Shown one piece after another: positions 25,701-37,700 of a DNA stretch of 64,000 bases. Source of the stretch: Leptasterias polaris. Lineage: Eukaryota; Echinodermata; Asteroidea; Forcipulatida; Asteriidae. The first letter of the stretch is position 1; each line of letters begins with the position of its first letter. The notes below the pieces were generated by a model, which ran no database searches, was not told where the DNA came from, and was given only the letters and a program-made list of their open reading frames with translations. A program made the translations under genes and the position numbers. The stretch is from positions 3,913,501 through 3,977,500 of the forward strand of contig JAZGTN010000071.1 in the NCBI GenBank assembly GCA_037783415.1, written 5' to 3'.

Positions 25701-28700
25701 ACCTGATCAGAATTGATCTCCCAAATCCAGTCATCAATTTTAAATCGTCTCCCATAATGAAAGGATTCCTTGACATAAATAATTGATCACAGGAAAATGT
25801 TGTGGAGAAACCTCCCAGCATAAGATGGATGATGAGTAAGGATGAAGATAATGGATGTGAAGACACTAGGAGTAGATGGAGATGCCTCCATCCCTTGCAT
25901 CCCCAAGACCTCTTGAGACCCACCCCCCATGATAAGAACTGAGTGGTTAGAGTAAATTCAGGTCAGCGTTATAGTTATATGCAACCGTAAGATGACACAA
26001 TAATTGACCACTCCAGCCGACTGACAATCTTCAGATCAAGTCATGTATAACAAGACTACTCCAGGACTGGAATTCTCTGCCTCGTAATGTGGCGGGGAAC
26101 TTAAGCCGGAATATTACCTGCTCTAGATTCCCTCATTCGATTAAAGGTCAGGTCGGGGTCTTTACTGAAGTTCTGCATTACGTCGATTTAGACGTGTGTT
26201 ATGAGAGAGATGGGAGGAGCGTAGAGATAGATTATTGGAGATTTTGAACTCTTATTAAAAAATATTACAATTATAAATCAATCAACCTGTGGCGATGCAG
26301 GTTTTTTCTTATTGTAATGGATAGCAGAAAGCTAAATCGCAGTGTTTTGCAAAACTGTGTCATCATCCAAGTCAAAGTGTAGCATGCCTGTGTGACAGTA
26401 GAACTATTTCACAACAAAAATTAACATCTCTTATTTCACAACAGTTTTACAAACAAATTATTATACATGAACCTGGAATTATTTATCATAGACAATCTTT
26501 TGGGGGTTGTTACTTGAGACCTATCTTAGCAACACATTTTGTGGCAGTGTTTAGTTGTTTCTTTCTTCCTAAACTAATTTTCTGGAATGTATGTTTTGAA
26601 TCGGTTTGATTTGTTGTTGAAATAAGATAAAATAAAGTGTAGTCAATACAAATTTCTGTTTTAATGAAGAAATAAAATACTAACTGACTGGGCAAATTTT
26701 AAATGATTTTGGTTTGAACAAAGACAAATTGACTAGAGCGGGATTTGAACCAAAGACCTCCGGATTAATGTGCCGGCGCTCTACCAACTGAGAAATGAAA
26801 TACTGTAAAATACAGTATCTTATTCATTGTCAGATCCTATTTGTTATTATTTTATTTTATAATTTTTCTAATGCAAGTTTGCCCCAAACAAGGCTAAAAG
26901 CCACTCTTGCTCAGGCCTGGAATTACACGGAGGCCACGGAGACCATGGCCTTCGTGGCCCTGGTCTTGGCCTTAGTGCCCCTTCAACAGTTTCCCATAGA
27001 CTTTATGATTTTCCAATACAAGTGCCCTTTGCAAAATCAAAATGGCCTTGCCCTTTCAGAGATGAAATTCCAGGCCTGCTTGCTAAGGGATTTTCAGAAG
27101 AAAACCTTTAAGATGAAAATAAAATTGAAAGTCCTCTTAAAACGGTCAAGATTGTAAGAAGTAGGGAAACATGAACCAGGCATGGAGTTCTAAAGAGACG
27201 CAGTACGTGGAATCAAAAGGGCTCTTTGTTCTACCTCTCAGTAAAGTGAGAGTGTATGGATGAGAACAAGCAGAAAGCCTGGTTTTAGGCTCAAACACAT
27301 TAGAATTTCAAGTCTTATTTGTATGGAATTTTCCAAATAAAAATGAGTAAAAGTCATTATTAAATTTCTCTCTGTGAGATCTATCCAAGTCTTCCCTCTC
27401 TTATTTATTCAAATAAATGCTTTTATTAATTTGAAATCCAACGTCAATAGTGGACTTATTGACTGAAACAAGAAGATGATGCAGGATCACTGGCTAGTTA
27501 CTCTTAATCTCCACCACTCTAATTTAAATCTGGTCATTCATTTATTTGAAGAAGGGAAAATTCATTCCAGTTGTTGAATATTAACAACTGTTTATCCGGC
27601 GTCATTCCTTGTGATGAAAGTCCGATGAGAGACAGAACACAGTTGCCGCAGTTCCCTTCATTGGGCTGTGCCGGGGTCTCAACAAAGCAAATACTATCAA
27701 CCACTACGGGGGTCAAATTTCATTTCCAATCATTGCATGATTAATCTACCAACCGGTACCCCGTAAAATTACACCGGTCTCTCCAAGCTGTTGTGTCGGG
27801 TAGCAGTGTAGTCGTTAACAGCATTTTTTTGCAGTGCTGTGCTGGAGGGGTGACTTAGTTAATACCAGGCAGTAGGGACCGATGGCGTATCGTATATCCG
27901 CTGGAATTAAGATTATGACGCCGTTTCTAACGACTCTCCGGTCCCTACAGGACTTGGCAATGTCAGATGAGTAGAAAATTGAGGACTAATCATATGAGAG
28001 GGGAGGAAATTGCGGCAGGCAAATGAATGTCTGTTGTAAAAAACAAAACGCAGAGATTTAGACCGGAGTATTAAATAGTGAACCAGAATGAAGATTGTAT
28101 CATTTTATAAAACCATAGATCCTATAAGTGTTTAGTCCGAGCCTGGAGCTCCTTGATTAAAATCTTTGCCAGAGATAAGAAAGTCAAAATAAATTTGATT
28201 CTCATGTTGTAAACCCTAGAGTGATAGCCAATCATTGGGCATCAACATTATACCTTAAAGACATGTAAGCATAGCATCTTAACTTGTGAATAAAACATTT
28301 CAAATTTTCTTTGTGATGACATCAACTTGAAAATGAGTAACACTGAAGAACATGAGAAAGTAACATTGTCAATGAGGCAAATATATCATACACAGTGGCA
28401 ATTTGAATATACAGGGTAGTAAGTACATGTAGTAGGAGGATTGTATCCATCTTGATCGACAATAAGACAGAAGGGGCGCAGTAGGCTAGGGCGTTGTTGA
28501 CACTTGTCACGTGTCTTTAAACGTCAAGGAATACCATGAAGTGACTGTTATACTCAGGGATGTGATTTCTCAATTTTTTCCCGGAAATCCAGTTTTTGTT
28601 TGCCGCCCCAAAACATGTTTTTTATTTTTTTATAAGTTTAAGATCAAATTCATAAAAACATCAAGATAAAACCATATAGAAAGCCCCAAGATAAATGTAT

Positions 28701-31700
28701 ATTATTAGCAAGCTTTCGAGCTTCACGCTTTGCGCTCACAGTTCAGGTTTTTTTTCAACAGCCTATCACATCCCTGAATACTATAACATTGTCAACCGTT
28801 CAGTGTGTGTTTTACTGATGTTGGGATCGATCTAAATCATACCTTTTTTTGTTTGTTCTCCCCATAGGCTGATACTGATCCTAGGAACCCAGCCTACATC
28901 GCTGCTCAAGCTCCTCTTCCATCCACGGTAGCTGACTTCTGGCAGGTAAGAATTCTTCCTCTCGGTTTCATCCACTCTTTATTTCACTTTTGTTTCATCC
29001 TCTCTTTATTTCACTTTTGTTTCATCCTGAGAAGTAAACAGAAAGAAGAAAGGAATTATCCAGTTTCATTTTACCGATTCAGTATTGGCACCATTATTTA
29101 CAAGCATGTGTCACTGGCATTATTCAGCCTATAGGGGGCGCTGTTGTACTTAAGTGGATTGTAAAAAAATGTACATAAGAAAGAAGAGTTTGGTTGAATC
29201 TAAACTGTGGGCATAAATTACCTTGTAATTTAGCATTCACTCTGATGAGAACTCAAAATCATCATTCATATCAGAACACCCAAAATGATGTTTTTCCCCC
29301 ATCCACGACGTCGACCACTTACATTACCAACTTTGTCTCCGACACAATTTTGAATTTATTAGTTCTGGGAATTTGAGTCTGGAGTGGTTTGTCACTTGAG
29401 GGTGTTTCTCTTCGTTTGAGATGATGCGAGACGATCGCTTTGAAGGAAGCTGTTTTGTAAGAGTATAGTGTTGCCCTCTGCAACTCCGAGGTATCAACTC
29501 ATGCAATAACATGTAAAGAACTCTCACAGCTTGACTCAAGTCCTCTCCAATTTCATACATGTTTTACCCGTCAAAAGAATATGTCATCTGAACACTCTGT
29601 GCCTGCGGCTTACACAAATTATGCCGAAATCGAGGAGACGGAATATTGTTGATGGCGTTGTGATGCAAACTTGAATTTGACCTGAAATATGTGAATTATA
29701 TATCGGAGATAACGAGCATCTAATCAAATCAAATCATCTATTATGTAAAAAACAAATTTTATGTCAAGAAGTTTGTTAAGGACTTCTATACTGAGTGTAA
29801 TAATAAAATATTTATTACTCGATGTAATGAAATATTTATGCATATTTTATTGAATAGCACCTGTGTGCTTTGTTAGTGCAGTAACAAGAGCATCTTATAA
29901 TTAGATGTCAATTTCAAGTAACTTGACACCAATTTCATGTATTAGAAATACCCTGAGCTTGTATAGATATCCTTAATACAAACTCACAATTGGTCTCAGC
30001 AATTTATATTCACCCGTCAGCCTCCTGATAATGCATTCACAAGAAAAGGTTTTTTCATATATTTACACGGTTGAGTGAATAGCACTCGGTCGTGAATACG
30101 CTATTGCAGTCATTTGAAGCTCGTTCTTTCAACCAGTACTTGTCACAAAGCGTACACGTCGCTCTGCTCCGTGTCCCATACAAGCCTAATTTGATTTGAG
30201 AAGGATTTTCTGCCTGAAGGGACTGCATTCTCATGGCTTGAAGATTTCCCTCTCTTCAAAATAATCATGATATTAAAGGAGTGGTGAGAAGTATAAGCTG
30301 ACAAATGCAGCTGCAAGTACAAGTGTGCTCATCCTAACGGTTCAAGTCTGATTTAAATTCTCACTTCATCCAACCAGTCTTCAAACTACTCAACGAACCT
30401 GCGATAAGTCAATGAAAATTTGAGGTTTTGGTGACCACTATTACAGCTTATTACCCACAGCTTTTCAAGTCCTTTCTTGGTCTTTTTTTTTTAGTCCTTT
30501 CGTAGTTCTTTTTTAGGGAGGAATGCAAAGTTAAATAGGTGGTATCTTCAGGTGGTTTTTTTAAATAGGTTATCGAGGGTTACCTTGAATTACCTTGAGT
30601 TACCGCTTGTTCAATTCTGCATTATTTAGTCCCTTCTTAGTCTTTTATAGTCCTCTATTGTCTCAACATGTTCAACGGTATTTCAATCCAAGAATCTCAC
30701 CCATGTTGTGATTCTTATAGCTGTTATGATTCAAAATTTACATTTTTGGGGTAAGGGGAGGGGTGCCTTGTGTTTTGGCCCCTCCCCCTTCACTCATCCT
30801 TCTTGCAAGGTGCATTGATCTCACCTGATGTCATTGTACCCTTGTTTTGATCACACTTTAACACCGAGTATCATGCTGAGTGGAGGTCAATGCATTGCAG
30901 GGAGACATGCACCCTCAAGCATCAGTTAGCTGTTTCTATGGCAACCGGGCTAATCCATTTTCATCGTTGTCTGGGTTCTCTCATCAGTAGATGATTGAGC
31001 CAACTTTGGGGGTTACTCTTTCTTGCAAGAAGGGATTTTGTTTTTATTTAATTTAAACACTACAGTCATCTTTGTTTTTCTTTCTTGTTTTTTATTTCTT
31101 TTTCAAATTTGTTTTTTTAGTTGAATCATCAGATTGTTTTGTGTGGAATCTTTTAAATAAGCAGCTCATGTGTTTGCTGCCCTCTGTAGTCTCTGAAGTC
31201 TTCACTGAACAAAAGGCACTTCCCCTTTCTGACAGGTTGTTCAATTCAGGTTTTTAATTGAATTGGCTGATATATTATTGACAATTTCTTTCTCAGATGG
31301 TTTGGGAGCAAGGTGTCGTTGTCATCGTCAATCTCACACCCATGACGGATTCTGACACCGTCCATAACCTGTACTGGCCAACAGAGGGCGGTACTCGCTA
31401 CCACTTCTACGAGGTCCACCTTGTCTCGGAGCATGTGTGGTGTGATGACTACCTGGTCAGGAGCTTCTATCTCAAGAACACAGAGGTAGGTCAAGAAACT
31501 CTCCCATAGCCAAAGCTTCAAAATCCAACTTTCTTTGCTGTTTATGAGGGAAGGGAGCGGGGATTGATTGATGCTCGCTTTCCCCCTTTTGCTGAAACTT
31601 CACCCCAACAATAATTCCCTGTTGTAGATTCTCAGTTCATGAGGTAGGCAGAAAAACAACTGCCCAAACCAATCAAAATTGAACCTTTTTGTTTTTGTTA

Positions 31701-34700
31701 CCAGGGGTGGGGGTTGGGGTGGGGGTGGGGGTGGGGGGTGGGGGTTGGGGTTGGGGGTTGGGGGTTGGGGGTTGGGGGGTGGGGGGTGGGGGGTGGGGGT
31801 GGGGGTGGGGGTGGGGGTGGGGGTGGGGGTGGGGGTGGGGGTGGGGGTGGGGGTGGGGGTGGGGGTGGGGGTGGGGGTGGGGGTGGGGGTGGGGGTGGGG
31901 GTGGGGGTGGGGGTGGGGGTGGGGGTGGGGGTGGGGGTGGGGGTGGGGGTGGGGGTGGGGGTGGGGGTGGGGGTGGGGGTGGGGGTGGGGGTGGGGGTGG
32001 GGGTGGGGGTGGGGGTGGGGGTGGGGGTGGGTGATACACACTTCTCCAGTTGCAGAAAACAGCTCTCTGACAAACAGTGCCTGTTGTAGATTCCCCATAC
32101 AGGACATTGAGTTACGCATCATTGAGAAACGGAAGGATTGGATCGAGATCTTATAAGATTAGGAAGACACTTAAAGGATTTCATTGTGCTTGAATGCTCA
32201 GTGATGTTATTCTTTAGTATCAGGGTTAGTAACACACAGGAAGCCTTATTAGGTTACAGACCCCTTGTTCTTTAAAGGGCAGTGAGTCTTAGGGAAAATA
32301 CTTTCATTTCATCCCAAGCGCTTTTAAAATATTTTAAGTCGGAGCTGCCAACTCTCCCTGATTCTGCAGAAAATTCCCTAAAAATAAACCAATTATTCCA
32401 TGTTCTGATGAACAGATTTGAAAGTATTCTTGATTGAGGAAACTTTTTCCCGGTTGTGCTTAATGTGATTCTGAATATCTCCATGACTGTTCAGTTGTAC
32501 AAAATCTCCCTGATTGCAAGATGCAAATGGTGGCAGCTCTGTAATGTGTTTATTATTTTGTGATTTCGTAAATAATAAAGTTTTCTTTTGTGGGTGACTT
32601 TTCAGACTCAGGAGACGAGGACGGTGACCCAATTCCACTTCCTGACCTGGCCTGAGAATGGTATCCCACCATCTCCCAAAGCTCTCCTGGAGTTCAGAAG
32701 GTAATGACAAATTCTTCCTGGTTTCATTTATTTCATTTCATTTTATTTCTTAATTCTGGTTGTGAAGCCAAGTACTCTCGGAAAAACGAACTTAATCACT
32801 TTACTATCCAAGAACCCCATAGAGAGAAGACAAGGAAGTTTCAGTTTTAAATGTGGGAGGAAAACCCCTGAAAACTTTTCCAGGGAAAACCCTCACAGTC
32901 AGGTAAAACCTAATCTACAAAGTGCCCCGGCGGTATTCGAACCTGGGTCCTAGCGATGGAAGACGAGGAAAGATACCACCACACTAACCCGACTTCCCCA
33001 TTGGTTTAGTAATTGCTTATCAAAGGCAACAATTTAGAGACTGTTGAACTTTGACCCCTGTTTTTTCCGCGTAATGCATGAAAGGTTAAAGAGCCAATAA
33101 TGCTGATGACAAATTCAACCTGGGTGCAAGTTCCTTCCTGTAGATGGAAGAAAGATATTTTGGTTTTTCAGTCTGTCGTGTCAATGGACCTGTAAATACC
33201 ACCGTGTCATTATTGGCTGCGGTCTGTGGCCAGATTCCCTCGGTCACTAGTGGTCACTGTGTGAGCTGTGTGGCCATACCTCAGATCTGAGTAAGACGGG
33301 ATAAGGTCTGAAGGTTTTAATTAAGTCAAGATGCGAGTACGTTGGGAATTATTCATCCCTCCTTTGGGGTCTAACATTTACCTGTGGCGGTGAGTATAAT
33401 TCCATTTCAAACCATCCTTCACAAAAACACCCGCTCTTAAAAGGAAGGGCCGGCAGACAACCAGCCAAAGTCTATACGCTTTGTGTGCACAATTTAATTG
33501 GTACCCTGACAATTTATACCAAGGGGAAAGTTTTAAAAGTTATTATTTCCTGGAGTTAAGTGGAATAGATTTAATTGTTGAAACCCAGTCATTCAGTCCT
33601 TGGATGCAATTTATTTTATCTGCTCACTTTTAATCCACATTGTAAATCAACCTTAGATCAATAAAGGGATCTCTTTCTTTTACCAGAGGTCCTTTGATAT
33701 GCTCATTAAAAGTTTGGGGCTGGTCAGTATCAAGTCAAGATCTTACGGTAACCAGGCATGACGGTGCGTGTTTGCGAACGACCCAACACTTCCCAGACCC
33801 AGGGTTCATTTTAAACAAAATTTTACTGAATTTATTTTCAGCGGATCGTTAGGCCTTTCATAGTTGAAATGAGAATTCCTTTTTTGTTTCATTGTCACAT
33901 TGAATTCAGAGCTGCCAACTCTCCCTGATTCTGCAAAGTTCCCTGAAAATAAACCAATCTTTCCATGTTCTGATGAACAACTTTGAAAATCTTCCTGATT
34001 ATGAAAACTTGTTCCCTAATAAGTTGAATGTAATTCTAAATATCTTCCCGATTGTTGGACAAAATCTCACTGATTGCAAGATGCAAATGTTGGCAGTTCT
34101 TTGAATTTGATGGGGTTTCTCAGTTAAAGTTTTATTTAATTGTGTTACTGTGAAGGGGGGGGGGTGATGAAGGAGGATTAAGTTTGTCTGGTCCTTGAAC
34201 TTATTCTCAACCAAAGCATTTAAAACTTGCTGTTGTAATTCCAGGGGATAACTGTTACCAGCTGTTGTTATACCAACGGGATGTCTTAATAACAAACCTG
34301 ACAGGGTGAATAATTTGATAGAATCTAAGTTTAGCTTGGATTTGGGAAGTCATTACTATCGAGCTCGTTATATTGACCTTGAGGGTTTTAATGACCATGA
34401 GTTGACCCATAAAGATAGGGCCACTGTCTAGCCTAGGGCAATATAAGATTATTCAACCTCCCTGGTCCATAATCTTTAGCACAAACCGCCAAATCACTTG
34501 CCCCACCCCTAATGCTGTGGCATTGACCAGTGTGGATCGTCAGTTATCACATCAATCATTACTCATATTTCTTCAATCAGCAATGAATGTCAAGGATTTT
34601 AAGGTCTCCCCTTAACTATTCACTATTAATTTGTCAGATTCGTCCATCTCTTAACCTTGGACGATCATCAAGTTGTAACTTTTTAGTTAAATGCAACTCT

Positions 34701-37700
34701 TCCATTAATGTAGAATCACTTTCAATTGAATAACTGCCACTGGCCAGCTGGAAATTTAGTGTCGTCATGTCAGTGCGAAGACATTGTATCTCCTAAAATA
34801 GCGCTTATATAAACGTTTTATCTCGCATTTACACCCCGAGATATGACGTTTTTGCAAAGAGCATTTTAGTGTGAGACACAATGATTTTGCATAACCGAGA
34901 TACAACGTTTTTACACTGACGCGACTATAAATTTCACATATAATTTTTTTAAGCTTCAAACATATTTTTACAAAGTGTAGCTTTCTATTATCTGCTGCAC
35001 CTCCCCTCAAGAGAAAAGTAAATTTGAAGCATTGTAATAAGTGTTGTTAGTAGACTGTATGGGCAGATTTCATATAAACCTGTAAGCAGATATTTTCTGC
35101 TTACCGATCAACTCTTAGCACAATTTCTATTTTATAACCATTAATTGCTTACCACAAACAAAGCAATAAGCGCGCTAGCTTGCAGGCAGTTCTTGTAATG
35201 TAAACAGAAGAGTGACACAGTGATGTGCACACACTGTAAAATCTTTGTTAATGAATTGCTATTTTGTTTGTGAGCAATTTGTGCTACAATAAGCACAACA
35301 ATTTGCCCACTGGTAACAAATGTGTATGAAATTAGTCGTTAGTCAAAGCAGAAATGTGTTTACTTTGGAGAAAGCACTCCTCTTTTGTTAACATAAGGTC
35401 TGGGGCTAATTTCATGTAACTACTTAAGCAGAAAATATTGTTTAAAATATTCCTGCTAAGCAAACTGAAGCAGGATATCAGTTACATTTTGTGCATGTAA
35501 AATGGTGTTTTAGCTGGTAACCCTATTTTGGTAAGCATCATTTTGTTGTGCTGAGCAACTTGTAATTCTTAAATAAGCAGCTCTATGCAATTGAGCCCAG
35601 GTTGTACCTTGTCTTGTTGTTGTGTAAGGACCATCCATTGATTCCGCATATTTGCTCTAATTCCTGTCTAAATTATGCATACTAATGAAGGTCATTCCAG
35701 AACGGGTTTAATTTCTGAATAATTGATCTGATATCAGCAGACCTTAAAGGAACACTCTCTTGCCTGAACTTAAAGGGGCACCCTCAAGCTTGGTCCTAAA
35801 GTGGTGATATCATGTTATCTAATTATCAATCTTCTAGGGCCATGTCGCGCGATCGGTAAGCAACCAGTTGCAGGCAATCTCAATGATAAACGAACATGTG
35901 ACAGTAAGATACTGTTTGAAAAATACATGTTATTAAACTGTCGTGTTTATTTTGAAAACAGTGGAGTAGTTATCCTCTGAGTTGCCTGTTAACATTGCCT
36001 CGTGTGACTTGACTCTTAAGACGTTAGTTTCCTTAAACGGTTACTGTGTGATTTTAGTCATGAAAGGTTAACTGCCTTCTTTTTTTTAGAGCTAGTTCAG
36101 ATCTGTGATTTTGTTTTAACAATTTGTTATCATTTCCTTTCTTATAACAGATTATAACCATTCATTTAAATGTATAGAGAGTTTATCATTTTAACATGAG
36201 TTACTTATTTCATTAATGAGTTTAACACATTCTAGCTTGAGATTTGCCAAAACTCACTAACACTGGCGCAAACAGTGAATCAATTTGTTAACCACTGTTT
36301 CATCTAACGTCATCACGTCATCTTCATGTGCACTAACTTGCTCTTGTCTCAGTCATTTTTGTGCTTATGCAACTCTCCTGCCTTTTGCAGTTGCATAGTC
36401 ACAAAAGTGATTGAGTCATCATGGGCGCTTACTACTCACCAACTGAGCTTTCTTCTTACGAGTAACGACTAATCCTGACAGCTAACAGTTTGGACTCACT
36501 AGGCCTAGGACTCACAGAGTGAGGCAATCAATCATGAGTGTTTCACTGAGTCACTTAGAGTGTCTACTTCTCATCTGCTGAGTTTCTCAGGAGTAACAAA
36601 TAATCCCACTAATCATGGTTAAAGATTGAGTGTGTTGCAATTAGTTTTTTAACCGAGTCATTTTGAGTGCTTACTTCTCACTAACTAAGTTTCTTCTGAG
36701 TTACAAATAATCCCGCCAGCTAATCCTGGTTAAGCACACAGTGGGTACCAGTGAGTTTTTGACTGATTCATTTTGAGTGCTTACTTCTCACTAACTAAGT
36801 TTCTTCCGAGTTACAAATAATCCCACCAGCTAATCCTGTTTAAGCAAACAGTGGGTACCAGTGAGTTTAAATCTTTTAGAGTGTTTACTTCTCACTATCT
36901 GAGTTTCTCATAAGTAAAACCTAATCCTGGCAGCAGATCATATTTAAACTCACAGTGTGTAGCGGTGTGTTTTTGACTGATTCATTTTGAGTGCTTACTT
37001 CTCACAGTGTGTAGTGGTGTGTTTTTGACTGATTCATTTTGAGTGCTTTCTAACTTTTAGCAGTTGACCAAAACTCATCTTGAGCTCTTACTACGCACTC
37101 TCCGACCATTCTCTAACATGAGTGATACTTGCTAATCATCCAACAACGTACAAGAACTCACTGAGTGTGCTGAGCACCACCTCATCTTCAATATTCATAA
37201 CTCACCATGTATAGCTTTTTACTAATGAGCGATACTGGCCTAATTCCTTACAAACTAACCCTCACTAGAGTTTCATTATTTAAAACTTACTCATTCCAGC
37301 AAAGCTACCATACATCCACAGCAGTTCATAATTTTTAAATGACCTTCTATTTTTTCCGACATAATTAAAGAGGCTGCTGTTTATGATCACCTTAAAAGTT
37401 TTAAAGATGTAGTTAAAGATGTATTCCAAGATGTAGTTAAAGATGTATTCCAAGATGTATTCCAAGATGTATTCTGAGATGTATTCTGAGATGTATTCTG
37501 AGATGTCTTCTGAGATGTATTCTGAGATGTATTCTGAGATGTATTCTGAGATGTTCCGAGTTGAACCACTGATTTTATACCTGCCTATGTCTTAGCTATG
37601 TCTTAGCCTATGTCTTAACAGTTTTCAAAAGTTAGAAAAAAGATCTAAATTCTTCAAATATTTATTTATACGTTGACAGACAGTTTTGAACTGTAAACAA

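Noticed and set aside
31704..32032. Interstitial telomere
   Set aside because: Unit is GGGGGT, not TTAGGG; no subtelomeric context.
31600..32156. Six long overlapping open frames on both strands (poly-Gly, Trp-Gly, Pro-Thr, Pro-His)
   Set aside because: They are translations of the (GGGGGT)n array; a six-base unit keeps all frames open.
36424..37060. CRISPR-like array
   Set aside because: Eukaryotic intron; units are contiguous and degenerate with no constant-length unique spacers.
37387..37569. Gln-Asn-Thr-Ser repeat protein on the - strand
   Set aside because: Product of a 12-bp minisatellite; no start, splice or domain context.
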